Positions 24,702 to 33,705 are shown, counted from the first letter of the stretch. The stretch is DNA of 64,000 nt from Alteriqipengyuania lutimaris (GCF_003363135.1 NZ_QRBB01000001.1:1586501-1650500), one strand, 5' to 3'. Program-made: numbers and translations. Notes: generated by a model not told the origin, from the letters alone.

Positions 24702-25349
24702 ATGAGCGAGACCGATCCCCTTCTGCTGGCGAGCCAGCTGTGCTCGCGCCTGTGCCACGACATGCTTTCGCCCGTCGGCGCGCTGTCGAACGGGCTCGAA
24801 CTGCTGGCGGACGAGAAAGACCCCCAGATGCGCCAGCGCTGCTTCGAACTGCTGGAGCAGAGCGCGCGGACCAGCGCCGCCAAGCTCAAGTTCTTCCGGC
24901 TGGCCTACGGCGCGGGCGGCGGTTTCGGCGAGCAGATCTCGATCGACGAGCCCAAGGCGGTGATCGAGACGCTGGCCGCCGATGCCAAGCGGATCGAGCT
25001 CAACTGGCAGCTCACGGCACCGACCTTGTCCAAGACCGGGGCGAAGGTCATGCTCAACCTCGCGCATATCGGGCTCGATGCGTTGGTGCGCGGCGGCACT
25101 CTCGATATCGGGGCGGAGGATCGCGACGACGTGACCGAGATCGTGGTGCGCGCGACCGGCACCAAGATCGCCTTTGATGCGCAGGTCGGCGAAGCGCTGG
25201 GCGGCAAGCTCGATCCCGAAGACCTGACCGGTCGCACCGCGCCCGCGCACGTCCTCGCCGTGATGGCCGAGCGTTCGGGCGGCGTCATCCAGACCCATGC
25301 CGACACGGGCACGCTGCTGCTGGGCGCGACACTGCCGCATGCCGAGTGA
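24702..25349 (+). CDS. chpT: histidine phosphotransferase ChpT
   Basis: This is a 215-residue phosphorelay protein that passes phosphate from the kinase CckA to CtrA and CpdR, controlling the alphaproteobacterial cell cycle or motility. The four-helix bundle start LCSRLCHDMLSPVGALSNGLE carries the phosphorylated H19. The C-terminal half is a degenerate ATPase-like domain (MLNLAHIGLDALVRGG, TGRTAPAHVLAVMA) as in Caulobacter ChpT. The ATG at 24702 has GGAAAGG upstream. An in-frame GTG at 24657 inside a repeated element would add 15 residues beginning MCQ. The neighbouring amidase and M67 genes have no obvious link. Confidence 0.9.
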   Translation: MSETDPLLLASQLCSRLCHDMLSPVGALSNGLELLADEKDPQMRQRCFELLEQSARTSAAKLKFFRLAYGAGGGFGEQISIDEPKAVIETLAADAKRIELNWQLTAPTLSKTGAKVMLNLAHIGLDALVRGGTLDIGAEDRDDVTEIVVRATGTKIAFDAQVGEALGGKLDPEDLTGRTAPAHVLAVMAERSGGVIQTHADTGTLLLGATLPHAE

Positions 25350-25383
25350 GCGCGGCATGGGCGGGGCAAAAGAGAGGAATGCG

Positions 25384-26103
25384 ATGATCGAGCGGCCGGA
25401 CAGCGAGCTGATCCATCACGAGCGCCTTTCGCCCAATTACGACGAGCGCGATGCGCCGGTCTCGATGGTGGTGATCCATTACACCGAGATGCAGAGCGCG
25501 CAGGCCGCGCTCGACCGGCTGACCGATCCCGAAGCCAAGGTTTCCGCCCATTACCTCATCAGCGAGGCGGGCGAGGTGACCCGGGTGGTGCCCGAGGACA
25601 AGCGCGCGTGGCACGCGGGCGTTTCCTACTGGCGCGGCGAGACCGACGTGAACACGGTCAGCGTCGGGATCGAGCTCGATCACCCCGGTCACAAATTCGG
25701 CTATCGCGACTTCGCCGAGGCGCAGATCGACGCGCTGATCCCGCTGCTCAATGCGATTGTGAAGCGCTACGACGTGCCGCGCGCCAACGTGGTCGGCCAT
25801 TCGGACGTCGCCCCGCAGCGCAAGATCGACCCGGGCGAGTTGTTTCCGTGGGCGCGGATTGCGGATCTCGGCCTGTGCCTGCCACGCCCGACCAAGCTCG
25901 AACTGGGCGATCCGTTCGACAACGACGGAGCGTTCTACCTCGCGCTCGAACGGTTCGGTTACGACATCAGCGACGGGCGCAAGGTGGTCGAGGCGTTCCA
26001 GCGCCGCTGGCGGCCCGAACAGATCGACGGCGAGATCGACGGGGAGATCCGCGCGATCCTGTTCCAGCTGCTGCTCGACCGCGATCGGGGGCTGGCGCGG
26101 TAG
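25384..26103 (+). CDS. N-acetylmuramoyl-L-alanine amidase (AmpD/AmiD-like)
   Basis: This is a 239-residue zinc amidase of the Amidase_2 fold that cuts the bond between MurNAc and the peptide stem. The expected zinc ligands are H32 (MVVIHYTEM), H139 (VVGHSDVAP) and D149 (RKIDPG). WHAG at residue 76 lies on the substrate groove. The C-terminal about 60 residues (LALERFGYDI through AFQRRWRP) look like a small peptidoglycan-binding domain. There is no signal peptide, so it resembles the cytoplasmic AmpD that recycles anhydro-muropeptides, although AmiD is exported. The ATG at 25384 has GAGAGGAA upstream and lies 35 bases after chpT. Confidence 0.9.
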   Translation: MIERPDSELIHHERLSPNYDERDAPVSMVVIHYTEMQSAQAALDRLTDPEAKVSAHYLISEAGEVTRVVPEDKRAWHAGVSYWRGETDVNTVSVGIELDHPGHKFGYRDFAEAQIDALIPLLNAIVKRYDVPRANVVGHSDVAPQRKIDPGELFPWARIADLGLCLPRPTKLELGDPFDNDGAFYLALERFGYDISDGRKVVEAFQRRWRPEQIDGEIDGEIRAILFQLLLDRDRGLAR

Positions 26104-26156
26104 CGCGGCGCGGCAAGGCGCTACACATTCGCCGCAGGCACGCTATATCGGGCCCC

Positions 26157-26537
26157 GCCAGGAGGCTGGGCAGCCGCGGGTGCGCAAGCACGCGAGGAAA
26201 GTCCGGGCTCCACGAAGCAAGGGTGGCGGGTAACGCCCGCCGGGGGCGACCCCAGGGAAAGTGCCACAGAGAGTATACCGCCGATGGCCCCTAAAGGGCA
26301 CAGGCAAGGGTGAAAGGGTGCGGTAAAAGCGCACCGGGGGCCTGGTAACAGGTCCCGTCATGGCAAACCCCACCCGGAGCAAGGCCGAATAGGGATCCCG
26401 CGCCAGAAATGGCAGGAACGCTTCGTTCCGAGGAGGTCCGGGTTGGCTGCTCGAGCGTGCTGGCAACAGCACGCCTAGATGAATGGCTGCCGCCTCTCGC
26501 AAGGGAGGAACAGAACCCGGCTTACAGGCCTCCTGGC
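26157..26537 (+). ncRNA. rnpB: RNase P RNA (class A)
   Basis: The ends GCCAGGAGGC and GCCTCCTGGC pair as helix P1. Conserved segments appear in order: GAGGAAAGTCCGGGCTCC (P4 5' part), CCACAGAGAG, GGTAAGAGCGCACC-like GGTAAAAGCGCACC, TGGCAAACCCC, GAATAGGG and the 3' core CAGAACCCGGCTTACAG. The order and spacing fit bacterial type A RNase P RNA, the ribozyme that trims tRNA 5' ends. A CTATAT box 9 bases upstream (26143-26148) suits a promoter. The ends are accurate to a few bases. It lies between the amidase and ugd genes. Confidence 0.95.
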
Positions 26538-26553
26538 ACTTGAATCCGCTGTC

Positions 26554-27876
26554 CTACTCGCGGCCCACGCTCGTATAGTGGAAACCTGCCTCACGCATGT
26601 CGGCGGGATTGTAGATATTGCGGAGATCGACGAGGATCGGCGCCTTCGCAAGCTGCTTCACCCGTTCGAAGTCGAGTGCGCGGAACACGTCCCACTCGGT
26701 CACGATGACGACCGCATCGGCGCCTTCGATCGCGGCGTAGGGGTCGTCCATCATCTCGACCTCGGGCATCAGCGGCTTGGCCAGCTCCATGCCCTCGGGG
26801 TCGAATGCCGCGACCGTCACTCCAGCATCGCCCAACGTCTGAGCGACCGCGATCGCGGGCGAATCGCGCATGTCGTCGGTGTTGGGCTTGAAGGTCAGGC
26901 CCAGCATGGCGACACGCTTGCCGCGCGCTTCTTCGATGCCGCCCAGTGCGTCGACGACCTTGCGGCCCATCGCGCGCTTGCGGCTGTCGTTAACCTTCAC
27001 CACCGCCTCGACGATCCGCGTGGGGCTGTCGTAATCCTCGGCCGTCTTCAGCAGCGCGAGCGTATCCTTGGGGAAGCACGACCCGCCATAGCCGGGCCCG
27101 GCGTGGAGGAACTTGGACCCGATGCGGTTGTCCATCCCGATGCCGCGCGCGACGTCCTGCACGTTCGCGCCGACCTTCTCGCACAGATCGGCCACTTCGT
27201 TGATGAAGGTGATCTTGGTCGCAAGGAAGGCGTTGGCGGCGTACTTGATCAGCTCGCTCGTGCGGCGGCCGGTGAACAGGATCGGGGATTCGTTGAGGAA
27301 CAGCGGGCGATAGACTTCGCGCATCACGTCGCGCCCGAAATCGTCCTCCGCACCGATCACGATCCGGTCGGGCCGCTTGAAATCGCCGATGGCCGCGCCT
27401 TCGCGCAGGAATTCGGGGTTCGATACGACCGAAACCTTCAAGCCGCGCTCGGTGGTCGCCGGGCTTTCGGCGAGGATCCGCTCCACCTCGTCACCGGTGC
27501 CCACCGGCACGGTCGATTTGGTCACCACGACCGCATCATTGGTCAGCTTCTCGCCGATTTCGCGTGCGACGGCATGGACGAACGAAAGGTCCGCATGGCC
27601 ATCGCCCCGGCGGCTGGGGGTGCCTACCGCGATGAAGATTGCGCCCGCTCCGGCGATCCCCTCCGCCATGTCGGTGGTGAAGGACAGGCGGCCCGCGCGA
27701 GCATTGGTTTCCACCAGCGTATCGAGCCCGGGCTCGTAGATCGGCATGATCCCCTGGCGCAGCCGCTCGATCTTTTCGGCATCCTTGTCGATGCAGACGA
27801 CCTCATGGCCGAAGTCGGCGAAACAGGCACCGGATACAAGGCCGACATAACCCGACCCGACCATTGCGATTTTCAT
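26554..27876 (-). CDS. ugd: UDP-glucose 6-dehydrogenase
   Basis: This 440-residue enzyme oxidises UDP-glucose twice with NAD to UDP-glucuronate, a precursor of acidic surface polysaccharides. The Rossmann motif GSGYVG is at residues 7-12. The catalytic cysteine is C267 in GPGYGGSCFPKD, and a second NAD-like domain starts near residue 315 (VAMLGLTFKPNTDDMRDSP). Length and motifs are canonical. A phosphatase gene lies 6 bases upstream on the same strand. The product could feed polysaccharide export such as the nearby glycosyltransferase system, but that is inference. Confidence 0.95.
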   Translation of the reverse strand: MKIAMVGSGYVGLVSGACFADFGHEVVCIDKDAEKIERLRQGIMPIYEPGLDTLVETNARAGRLSFTTDMAEGIAGAGAIFIAVGTPSRRGDGHADLSFVHAVAREIGEKLTNDAVVVTKSTVPVGTGDEVERILAESPATTERGLKVSVVSNPEFLREGAAIGDFKRPDRIVIGAEDDFGRDVMREVYRPLFLNESPILFTGRRTSELIKYAANAFLATKITFINEVADLCEKVGANVQDVARGIGMDNRIGSKFLHAGPGYGGSCFPKDTLALLKTAEDYDSPTRIVEAVVKVNDSRKRAMGRKVVDALGGIEEARGKRVAMLGLTFKPNTDDMRDSPAIAVAQTLGDAGVTVAAFDPEGMELAKPLMPEVEMMDDPYAAIEGADAVVIVTEWDVFRALDFERVKQLAKAPILVDLRNIYNPADMREAGFHYTSVGRE

Positions 27877-27882
27877 ATTAGC

Positions 27883-28683
27883 TCAGCCCCATTTCACGAT
27901 TTCGATCGCTTCGCCATCCTCGCCTTGCCTTGCCTGGATATAACGGCGCGTCTCGCCCTCAAGCACGAGTGCCGTTAGACGCCCGAAACGGAATGCACCA
28001 GTGTCGATCCCGATACGACCAGGACGATTCTCGACTTCCTCGAAAATGGTGTGGCCGTGCACGATGACCTTCTCGAAAGCACCCGAATGCGAGAGAAACC
28101 TCTCCCGAATCCAGAGCATGTCCTTTCGCGACTGCTCGTCGAGCGGGCGGGACGGATCGATCCCTGCGTGCACGAAGGCATAGTCGCCGGCGAGGATGAT
28201 TTCCTCGAAGCTGCGGACGAAATCGCGATCTTCCTGCGGCACAAGCGTATGCAGGCGATCGCGCAACTGATCTAGATCGAGCTGATTATATTCGTCGAAG
28301 CCGATCCCGTAGCTCAGGATGGTTTCGCGGCCGCCATGCTTGAGGAAGTGCTTCAGCACGTCGCGATCCTCGAAGCTGTCGAGAAACATTTCCTCGTGAT
28401 TTCCCGCGAGGTAGCGGACCTTGCGCTGCTGGCCCCATTCGCGGGCGCGCGCGATGACCTGCGCGCTTCCTGGCCCACGGTCGACCAGATCGCCGAGCAG
28501 GATCATCGTCGTGTCCGCGCTCTGCGCCTCGGCATCGTCGGTCTCGATCGCATCGATCAATGCGTTGAACAGCCGGTCGCAACCATGAATGTCGCCGATG
28601 GCGTAGAACCGCGTGCCCGACGGGGTCGACGGGGGCGGCGCGGCGGGCGCTTTGCGGAAGAGGGTGCGTAGCGGTTTCAGCAT
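27883..28683 (-). CDS. PPP-family metallophosphatase
   Basis: This is a 266-residue metallophosphoesterase of the serine/threonine-phosphatase (PPP) type, cytoplasmic, with no signal. The metal-binding motifs are in order: GDIHG (30-34), LGDLVDRGP (near 64) and AGNHEEM (near 93), followed by histidines in FVHAGI and VHGHTIF. Bacterial relatives include ApaH and PrpA-type phosphatases. The substrate (protein, dinucleotide or small molecule) is not clear. It probably heads a two-gene unit with ugd, 6 bases apart. Confidence 0.88.
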   Translation of the reverse strand: MLKPLRTLFRKAPAAPPPSTPSGTRFYAIGDIHGCDRLFNALIDAIETDDAEAQSADTTMILLGDLVDRGPGSAQVIARAREWGQQRKVRYLAGNHEEMFLDSFEDRDVLKHFLKHGGRETILSYGIGFDEYNQLDLDQLRDRLHTLVPQEDRDFVRSFEEIILAGDYAFVHAGIDPSRPLDEQSRKDMLWIRERFLSHSGAFEKVIVHGHTIFEEVENRPGRIGIDTGAFRFGRLTALVLEGETRRYIQARQGEDGEAIEIVKWG

Positions 28684-28788
28684 GGCTGTGTGGAATAGCG
28701 AACGCGCCTTGGCCTCAGGTGAACCACTGCTGCGCGGACGCCGCGCGAGATAGGCCTATCGACACAAGATCGCAAGCATATCCCCCGC

Positions 28789-30018
28789 TTATGGCGTCGC
28801 GTCGGCAGCGCGCTCGTACACGGCGTTTTCTTCCGGGTGCCTCGTGGTGATGCGCAGTGCGACATAACCGACGATCGCCGAAATGATCGAACCGAGCAGG
28901 ATACCGATCTTGGCTTCGTCGATCACCAGCTGATTGCCCTTGAATGCCAGTTCGCTGATGAACAGCGACATGGTGAAGCCGATCCCCGTCAGGATCGTGA
29001 CCCCCCAGATTTCCATCCAGTTCGCATTTTCCGGCTTGCGCGCGATCCCGAGCTTCACCGCAGCGACGATGACGGTGAAGATGCCGAGCTGCTTGCCGAG
29101 GAACAGGCCCGCCGCGATTGCGACCGGCAGTGGGGAGAAAATCTCGCTCATCTCCATGTCGAGCACGTGGACGCCCGCGTTGGCGAACCCGAAGATCGGA
29201 ACCACGAAATAGGCGCTCCACGGGGCCAGGCCATGCTCCGCCTTTTCCAGCATCGAGTGTCCGTCGTCCTTGCGCATCGGGATGGTAAGGGCCGCGAGCA
29301 CGCCCGCGATGGTCGCGTGCACGCCGGAGAAGAGCATCGCGAGCCACAGGAGGACGGCGGCGAGAATGAAGGGAAGGAAGCTCTTCACGCCGAACCGGTT
29401 CATGCCGACCATCGCCCCGAAGACGCCGATCGAGATGACCAGCCACATCATGTCGAGCTTTTCGGTATAAAAGGCTGCGATCACCAGCACCGCGCCGATA
29501 TCGTCGACGATCGCCACGGTGAGCAGGAACAGTCGCAGCGAGGCAGGCACCCGGCTGCCGAGCAGGCCGAGAACGCCCATCGCGAAGGCGATGTCGGTGG
29601 CAGCGGGAATGGCCCAGCCGCGGATCAGATCGGGGTCGCTGCCCGCTATCGTGACATAGATCAGCGCCGGCACCGCCATCCCCGCGACTGCTGCCATGAT
29701 CGGCAGAGTGCGCTTGTCCGCGCTGGAGAGCTGCCCCGCGAGAAGTTCGCGCTTCACTTCCAGCCCGACCACAAAGAAGAACAGCACCATCAGGCCATCG
29801 TTGATCCACAGGTGCAACGTGTTGAGGTAGAAGACTTCTTTTGGCCAAAGGTAGTTGTAGAACAGGCCGTGGTAATCTGCCGCCAGGGGCGAATTGGCCA
29901 CGACCATCGCCGCAGCTGCCACCAGGATCAGCAGGACCCCGGCCGAGGCATCGCTGACGAACAGCGCGCGTACGGGGGCGATGGCGCGGCGGATGGGGCG
30001 GCGGATCGGTTCAAGCAT
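28789..30018 (-). CDS. nhaA: Na+/H+ antiporter NhaA
   Basis: This 409-residue inner-membrane antiporter exports Na+ or Li+ in exchange for protons. Twelve hydrophobic segments are visible, and the transport aspartates appear as the adjacent pair in TVAIVDDIGAVLVIA. The helix IV/XI signatures WAIPAATDIAFAMGVLGLLGSRVP and GIGFTMSLFIS are both canonical. The ATG at 30018 has AAAAAGGG upstream. The open frame continues far upstream over the divergent gene, but that part is a shadow. Just upstream is a candidate structured RNA (30058-30104). Confidence 0.95.
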   Translation of the reverse strand: MLEPIRRPIRRAIAPVRALFVSDASAGVLLILVAAAAMVVANSPLAADYHGLFYNYLWPKEVFYLNTLHLWINDGLMVLFFFVVGLEVKRELLAGQLSSADKRTLPIMAAVAGMAVPALIYVTIAGSDPDLIRGWAIPAATDIAFAMGVLGLLGSRVPASLRLFLLTVAIVDDIGAVLVIAAFYTEKLDMMWLVISIGVFGAMVGMNRFGVKSFLPFILAAVLLWLAMLFSGVHATIAGVLAALTIPMRKDDGHSMLEKAEHGLAPWSAYFVVPIFGFANAGVHVLDMEMSEIFSPLPVAIAAGLFLGKQLGIFTVIVAAVKLGIARKPENANWMEIWGVTILTGIGFTMSLFISELAFKGNQLVIDEAKIGILLGSIISAIVGYVALRITTRHPEENAVYERAADATP

Positions 30019-30057
30019 GGCAGCCCTTTTTCTCAATCTTTGGCGCGTTGCAAGGCC

Positions 30058-30104
30058 CCGTTGGCTTCGGTAGACAACGGACTCAGGGGAAATACCGACC
30101 TGAG
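30058..30104. promoter_or_regulatory. tandem hairpins with complementary loops between nhaA and the glycosyltransferase
   Basis: Two 6-bp hairpins lie side by side: CCGTTG/CAACGG (30058-30080) and CTCAGG/CCTGAG (30082-30104). Each has an 11-base loop. The loops contain TCGGTA (30067-30072) and TACCGA (30093-30098), which are perfect reverse complements and could form a kissing or pseudoknot pair. On the minus strand this would be the nhaA leader. On the plus strand the second hairpin overlaps the purine-rich leader of the glycosyltransferase. The orientation cannot be settled from sequence alone. Confidence 0.45.
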
Positions 30105-30117
30105 GGGGACGGGGGGC

Positions 30118-31518
30118 ATGGTAGCGGTGGCACTCACGCCAGTCGACTGGCTGGTTCTGATCCAACACGAACTGCTTCTGTTCGCTAGTCTTTTCTTTCT
30201 TTTCGGCACGCTGGACGAGCTTGCGATCGACGGGCTTTACCTGATCGGGCGGATGCGAGGGAAAATTGTCACGCCCCGCATCCTTCGTCGCGACATGGAG
30301 GGGCGTGGCCTCAGCGGACCGGTCGCGGTGATCGTACCCGCCTGGCACGAGAGCGACGTCATCGGCCCGACGATGCGGCACATGCTCGCGGTCTGGCCGC
30401 AGGCGCAGCTGCGCCTCTATGTCGGCTGCTACGCCAACGACCCGGAGACGATTGCAGCCGCGACGCGGGCAGCGCGCGGCGACGGGCGGGTAAGGATCGT
30501 CGTCCATGCTGCGCGCGGTCCGACCACCAAGGCGGATTGCATGAACCGGCTCTATCGCGCGATCGAGCAAGACGAGCGCCGCGAAGGACGGGCCTTCCGC
30601 ATGCTTGTGATGCACGATGCGGAGGACATGGTCGATCCGGCGGCGCTGCCGCTGTTCGATGCGGGGTTGGCGCAGGCCGACCTGATCCAGTTGCCGGTTC
30701 TGCCTGCACCGCATGCGGGCTCGCGCTGGGTATCGGGGCATTACATGGACGAATTCGCCGAAGCCCATGGCAAGGCAATGGTGGTGCGTGACTGGCTGCG
30801 GGCCGGCTTCCCCTTGGCCGGGGTGGGTTGCGCCATCGCACGCGAGCGGCTGAGCGATCTCGACGCCCGGGCGGACGGGCGCGGACCCTTCGACGCAGAG
30901 AGCCTGACCGAGGATTACGAACTCGGCCTCAACATCTTCGAAGCGGGCGGGCAGGGCACCTTCCTGCGCGTACGCGGCGACGATGGTGCGCTGGTCGCCA
31001 CGCGTGCATATTTTCCGCGGCAGCTGGAAACTGCGGTCCGCCAGAAGACGCGCTGGATTTGCGGAATAGCCCTGCAGGGCTGGGACCGCATGGGCTGGTC
31101 GTCCAGGCCGCTCGACGGCTGGATGCGGCTGCGCGACCGGCGCGGGCCCTTTGCGGCGCTCGTGCTCTTCGTCGCTTACCTGCTGATCGTGGTGAGTGGT
31201 ATCTTGCTGGCGGCGCAGAGCTTCGGCGTGGCGACGCACGCAGCGTTCACTCCGCTGACCGAGGCCCTGTTGATCGCCAATGGCGCGAGCCTGGTATGGC
31301 GAGCGCTGTGGCGCGCCGTCTTCACGGCGCGCGAATACGGGATCGGAGAGGGCGTGCGGGCAGTCGTGCGCATTCCTGTCAGCAATCTCATCGCAATCAT
31401 GGCCGGGCGCCGCGCGGTCGCGCAATATGTCGGCAGCCTTCGCGGCGCGATCCTACGCTGGGACAAGACCGAGCACCGTGATCATCCTGCGATCCCGCGC
31501 TCGACGGTGCTGACGTGA
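30118..31518 (+). CDS. NfrB-like membrane glycosyltransferase (GT2)
   Basis: This is a 466-residue family 2 processive-type glycosyltransferase. One N-terminal membrane segment (about 15-45) precedes the catalytic domain with VIVPAWHES, HDAED (166-170) as the DxD site, TED (264-266) and QKTRW (309-313, the QxxRW motif). Two or three C-terminal membrane helices follow (from about 345). The family includes NfrB, the phage N4 adsorption protein that makes and exports a surface glycan in E. coli. The C-terminal c-di-GMP-binding domain of NfrB is missing here. I chose the ATG at 30118, preceded by a G-rich leader, as the first start after the intergenic region. It overlaps the next gene by GTGA. 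Confidence 0.85.
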   Translation: MVAVALTPVDWLVLIQHELLLFASLFFLFGTLDELAIDGLYLIGRMRGKIVTPRILRRDMEGRGLSGPVAVIVPAWHESDVIGPTMRHMLAVWPQAQLRLYVGCYANDPETIAAATRAARGDGRVRIVVHAARGPTTKADCMNRLYRAIEQDERREGRAFRMLVMHDAEDMVDPAALPLFDAGLAQADLIQLPVLPAPHAGSRWVSGHYMDEFAEAHGKAMVVRDWLRAGFPLAGVGCAIARERLSDLDARADGRGPFDAESLTEDYELGLNIFEAGGQGTFLRVRGDDGALVATRAYFPRQLETAVRQKTRWICGIALQGWDRMGWSSRPLDGWMRLRDRRGPFAALVLFVAYLLIVVSGILLAAQSFGVATHAAFTPLTEALLIANGASLVWRALWRAVFTAREYGIGEGVRAVVRIPVSNLIAIMAGRRAVAQYVGSLRGAILRWDKTEHRDHPAIPRSTVLT

Positions 31519-32726
31519 CGGCGCAGGCTCAGACCCGAAGGCGCGGCGCGGGGCGGCCGCTGGTCGCCATCCTTTCGCTGCTGACGGTCTGGGTGGTGAT
31601 CCGCGCGAGCGTTTGGGAACCGCCCTTCGCACTTCCGTCGCCCGAGACGCTCTTCGCACAGGCGCAGGCGGATGCTGGCGGGAGCATCGCCCGATCTCAC
31701 GCTGAGACCGAGAGCGGGCAGACACGCGTTTCTCGGGAGCGGAGAGCGCTCGCATGGCTTGCGGACTTCGGGGCGTCTCGAATAGAGGTAGGGCGGGCGA
31801 GGATCGAGGGCCGTCGCTATGCCTCGGCCGCAGGTGCCCGGCGAGACCCGATTCCGTTCGCGCGAGCGCGCAGTTCGGCCAGCCACCAGAGGCTTTTCGC
31901 AGCCGCTTATGGCACGATGCCCGCATATGCGTCGCTGATAGAGCGAGCGGCCCCGCAGGGACTTTCGGGCACGCCGGGGCAGGCACGCCGTCTTTCGATC
32001 GCCGGGTCGCGACCGGCGCGCCCGGGAGCAAGGGAGCCCGGCGCGAACACCGCCCCGCGCGATCGGTGGGCGGCGGATGCATGGCTGCTGGTTCGCGAGG
32101 GCAGCAATCGGCAAGCTTTCGCCAGCGTCAATCCGGCGGCGCTGGGCGCCAATCAGGTGGGGATCGTCGTGCGATACGCACTCGCACCCGCAACGCCCCT
32201 CGATCCCCATGCCTATGTCCGGGTGAGCAAGGCGCTGGTCGCGGATGGCGAGGGAGAGGCGGCGGCGGGCGTCAGCATCGCCCCGCTACGCAAGGTGCCG
32301 CTGCGCATTCACGGCGAGCTGCGCGTGACCGATCGCGCGGGCTTAGGGGGGGCTGCAACCGAGGTGCGCCCTGCAGCTTTCGTGACGACCGGCCTCGCTC
32401 GACAGAAGCTGATGCCGGGCGTCGAGGGCGAAGCATATCTCCAGGCGGGCTATGTCGGCGGCGATTTCGCCACCGGCTTTGTCGACGGCAAGGCGACGCT
32501 GGAGACGCCTCTGATAAAGCGTGAGGCGGGTCGGGTCGCGGTCGGCGCAGGGGCGTGGGGCGGCGCGCAGCGCGATGCCTCGCGCTTCGATATCGGCCCC
32601 ACGGCGAGCGTTTCGCTGGCCACCGGGAGGGTGTCGCTGCGTGGCTCGATCGACTACCGATTCCGAGTCGCGGGCGACGCTGTTCCCGGCGACGGGCTGG
32701 CCGTGACGCTCGCCGCATCCTTCTGA
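31515..32726 (+). CDS. putative outer-membrane beta-barrel partner of the glycosyltransferase (NfrA-like C-terminus)
   Basis: This is a 403-residue protein starting at a GTG that overlaps the stop of the glycosyltransferase. A hydrophobic N-terminal segment (about 14-32) could be a signal or an anchor. Residues 35-180 are Arg/Ala-rich and low in structure. The last 220 residues show alternating beta strands (VGIVVRYAL, EAYLQAGYVGG, VSLRGSIDYRF) and the protein ends in phenylalanine, the classic last residue of outer-membrane barrels. I recognise resemblance to the NfrA C-terminal region rather than a firm family match. Together with the GT it could form a glycan synthesis and export pair. Confidence 0.6.
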   Translation: MTAQAQTRRRGAGRPLVAILSLLTVWVVIRASVWEPPFALPSPETLFAQAQADAGGSIARSHAETESGQTRVSRERRALAWLADFGASRIEVGRARIEGRRYASAAGARRDPIPFARARSSASHQRLFAAAYGTMPAYASLIERAAPQGLSGTPGQARRLSIAGSRPARPGAREPGANTAPRDRWAADAWLLVREGSNRQAFASVNPAALGANQVGIVVRYALAPATPLDPHAYVRVSKALVADGEGEAAAGVSIAPLRKVPLRIHGELRVTDRAGLGGAATEVRPAAFVTTGLARQKLMPGVEGEAYLQAGYVGGDFATGFVDGKATLETPLIKREAGRVAVGAGAWGGAQRDASRFDIGPTASVSLATGRVSLRGSIDYRFRVAGDAVPGDGLAVTLAASF

Positions 32727-32790
32727 CGCGGATTATCGGGTGAGCGCGCTTTATTCGGGCGTCTGAACGCAGTACGGCCTGTAGCCGTTC

Positions 32791-33705
32791 ATGGACGTCT
32801 ATCTTCCCATCGCCAACCTCTCGGTCAACGGGCTGGTCATTGTCGGGCTCGGCGCGCTGACGGGCATCCTGTCGGGGCTGTTCGGCGTCGGCGGCGGATT
32901 CCTGACGACTCCGCTGCTGATCTTCTACGGCATCCCGCCCACCGTCGCGGCCGCTTCCGCTGCCACGCAGGTGACGGGGGCCAGCGTTTCGGGCGTGCTC
33001 GCGCACAACCGGCGCGGCGGGGTCGACTATCGCATGGGCGGCGTACTGGTGGTCGGAGGGATCTTTGGGGCTCTGATCGGGGCGGGGCTGTTCAGCTTTT
33101 TCCAGTCGATCGGCCAGATCGATGTGGTGATCAACATTCTCTACGTCTTCATGCTGGGCTCGATCGGCGCGCTGATGCTCAAGGAGGCGCTCGCCGCGCT
33201 CAATATCCGCCAGTCGAAGAGCCAGCAGCGCGCGGCCAAGCGCCGCCACCACCCGCTGGTCGCGGCGCTGCCCTATCGCTGGCGCTTCTACGGCTCGGGC
33301 CTCTATATCTCGCCGCTCGCGCCGCTCATCCTCGGTTTGGGTGTGGGCATCCTGACCATGCTGATGGGCGTCGGCGGGGGCTTCATGCTGGTGCCTGCCA
33401 TGCTCTACGTGCTCGGGATGAGCGGCAAGGTCGTCGTCGGGACGTCGCTGTTCAACATCCTGTTCGTGACCATGGCGACCACCATGACCCATGCGCTGAC
33501 CACGAAGGCGGTGGACCTCGTGCTCGCGGCGCTGTTGCTGGTCGGCTCGGTGCTCGGCGCCCAGTTCGGTACGCGCCTCGCGCTCAAGCTCAAGCCCGAT
33601 CTGCTGCGTCTGGCGCTGGCCACGATCGTGCTTCTGGTGGCATTGCGGATGCTCTTCGGGCTGAGCATCCAGCCCGACGAGGTCTATTCGGTGGTCAACC
33701 TGTGA
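32791..33705 (+). CDS. TauE/SafE family anion exporter
   Basis: This 304-residue inner-membrane protein has eight predicted membrane segments and the TauE/SafE duplication: GLGALTGILSGLFGVGGGFLTTPLL near the start and GVGILTMLMGVGGGFMLVPAM in the second half. Each carries the glycine-rich GVGGG motif. Members export sulfite, sulfoacetate or related organic anions. No sulfur-metabolism gene is adjacent, so the substrate is unknown. The stop overlaps the start of the TIGR02186 gene, a pairing I have seen in other alphaproteobacteria. Confidence 0.92.
   Translation: MDVYLPIANLSVNGLVIVGLGALTGILSGLFGVGGGFLTTPLLIFYGIPPTVAAASAATQVTGASVSGVLAHNRRGGVDYRMGGVLVVGGIFGALIGAGLFSFFQSIGQIDVVINILYVFMLGSIGALMLKEALAALNIRQSKSQQRAAKRRHHPLVAALPYRWRFYGSGLYISPLAPLILGLGVGILTMLMGVGGGFMLVPAMLYVLGMSGKVVVGTSLFNILFVTMATTMTHALTTKAVDLVLAALLLVGSVLGAQFGTRLALKLKPDLLRLALATIVLLVALRMLFGLSIQPDEVYSVVNL

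Noticed and set aside
28837..30117. Plus-strand extension of the glycosyltransferase frame over nhaA
   Set aside because: It is antisense to nhaA and lacks homology; the real protein starts at the ATG at 30118. The minus-strand frame from 31425 to 30019 upstream of nhaA is likewise a shadow of the glycosyltransferase.
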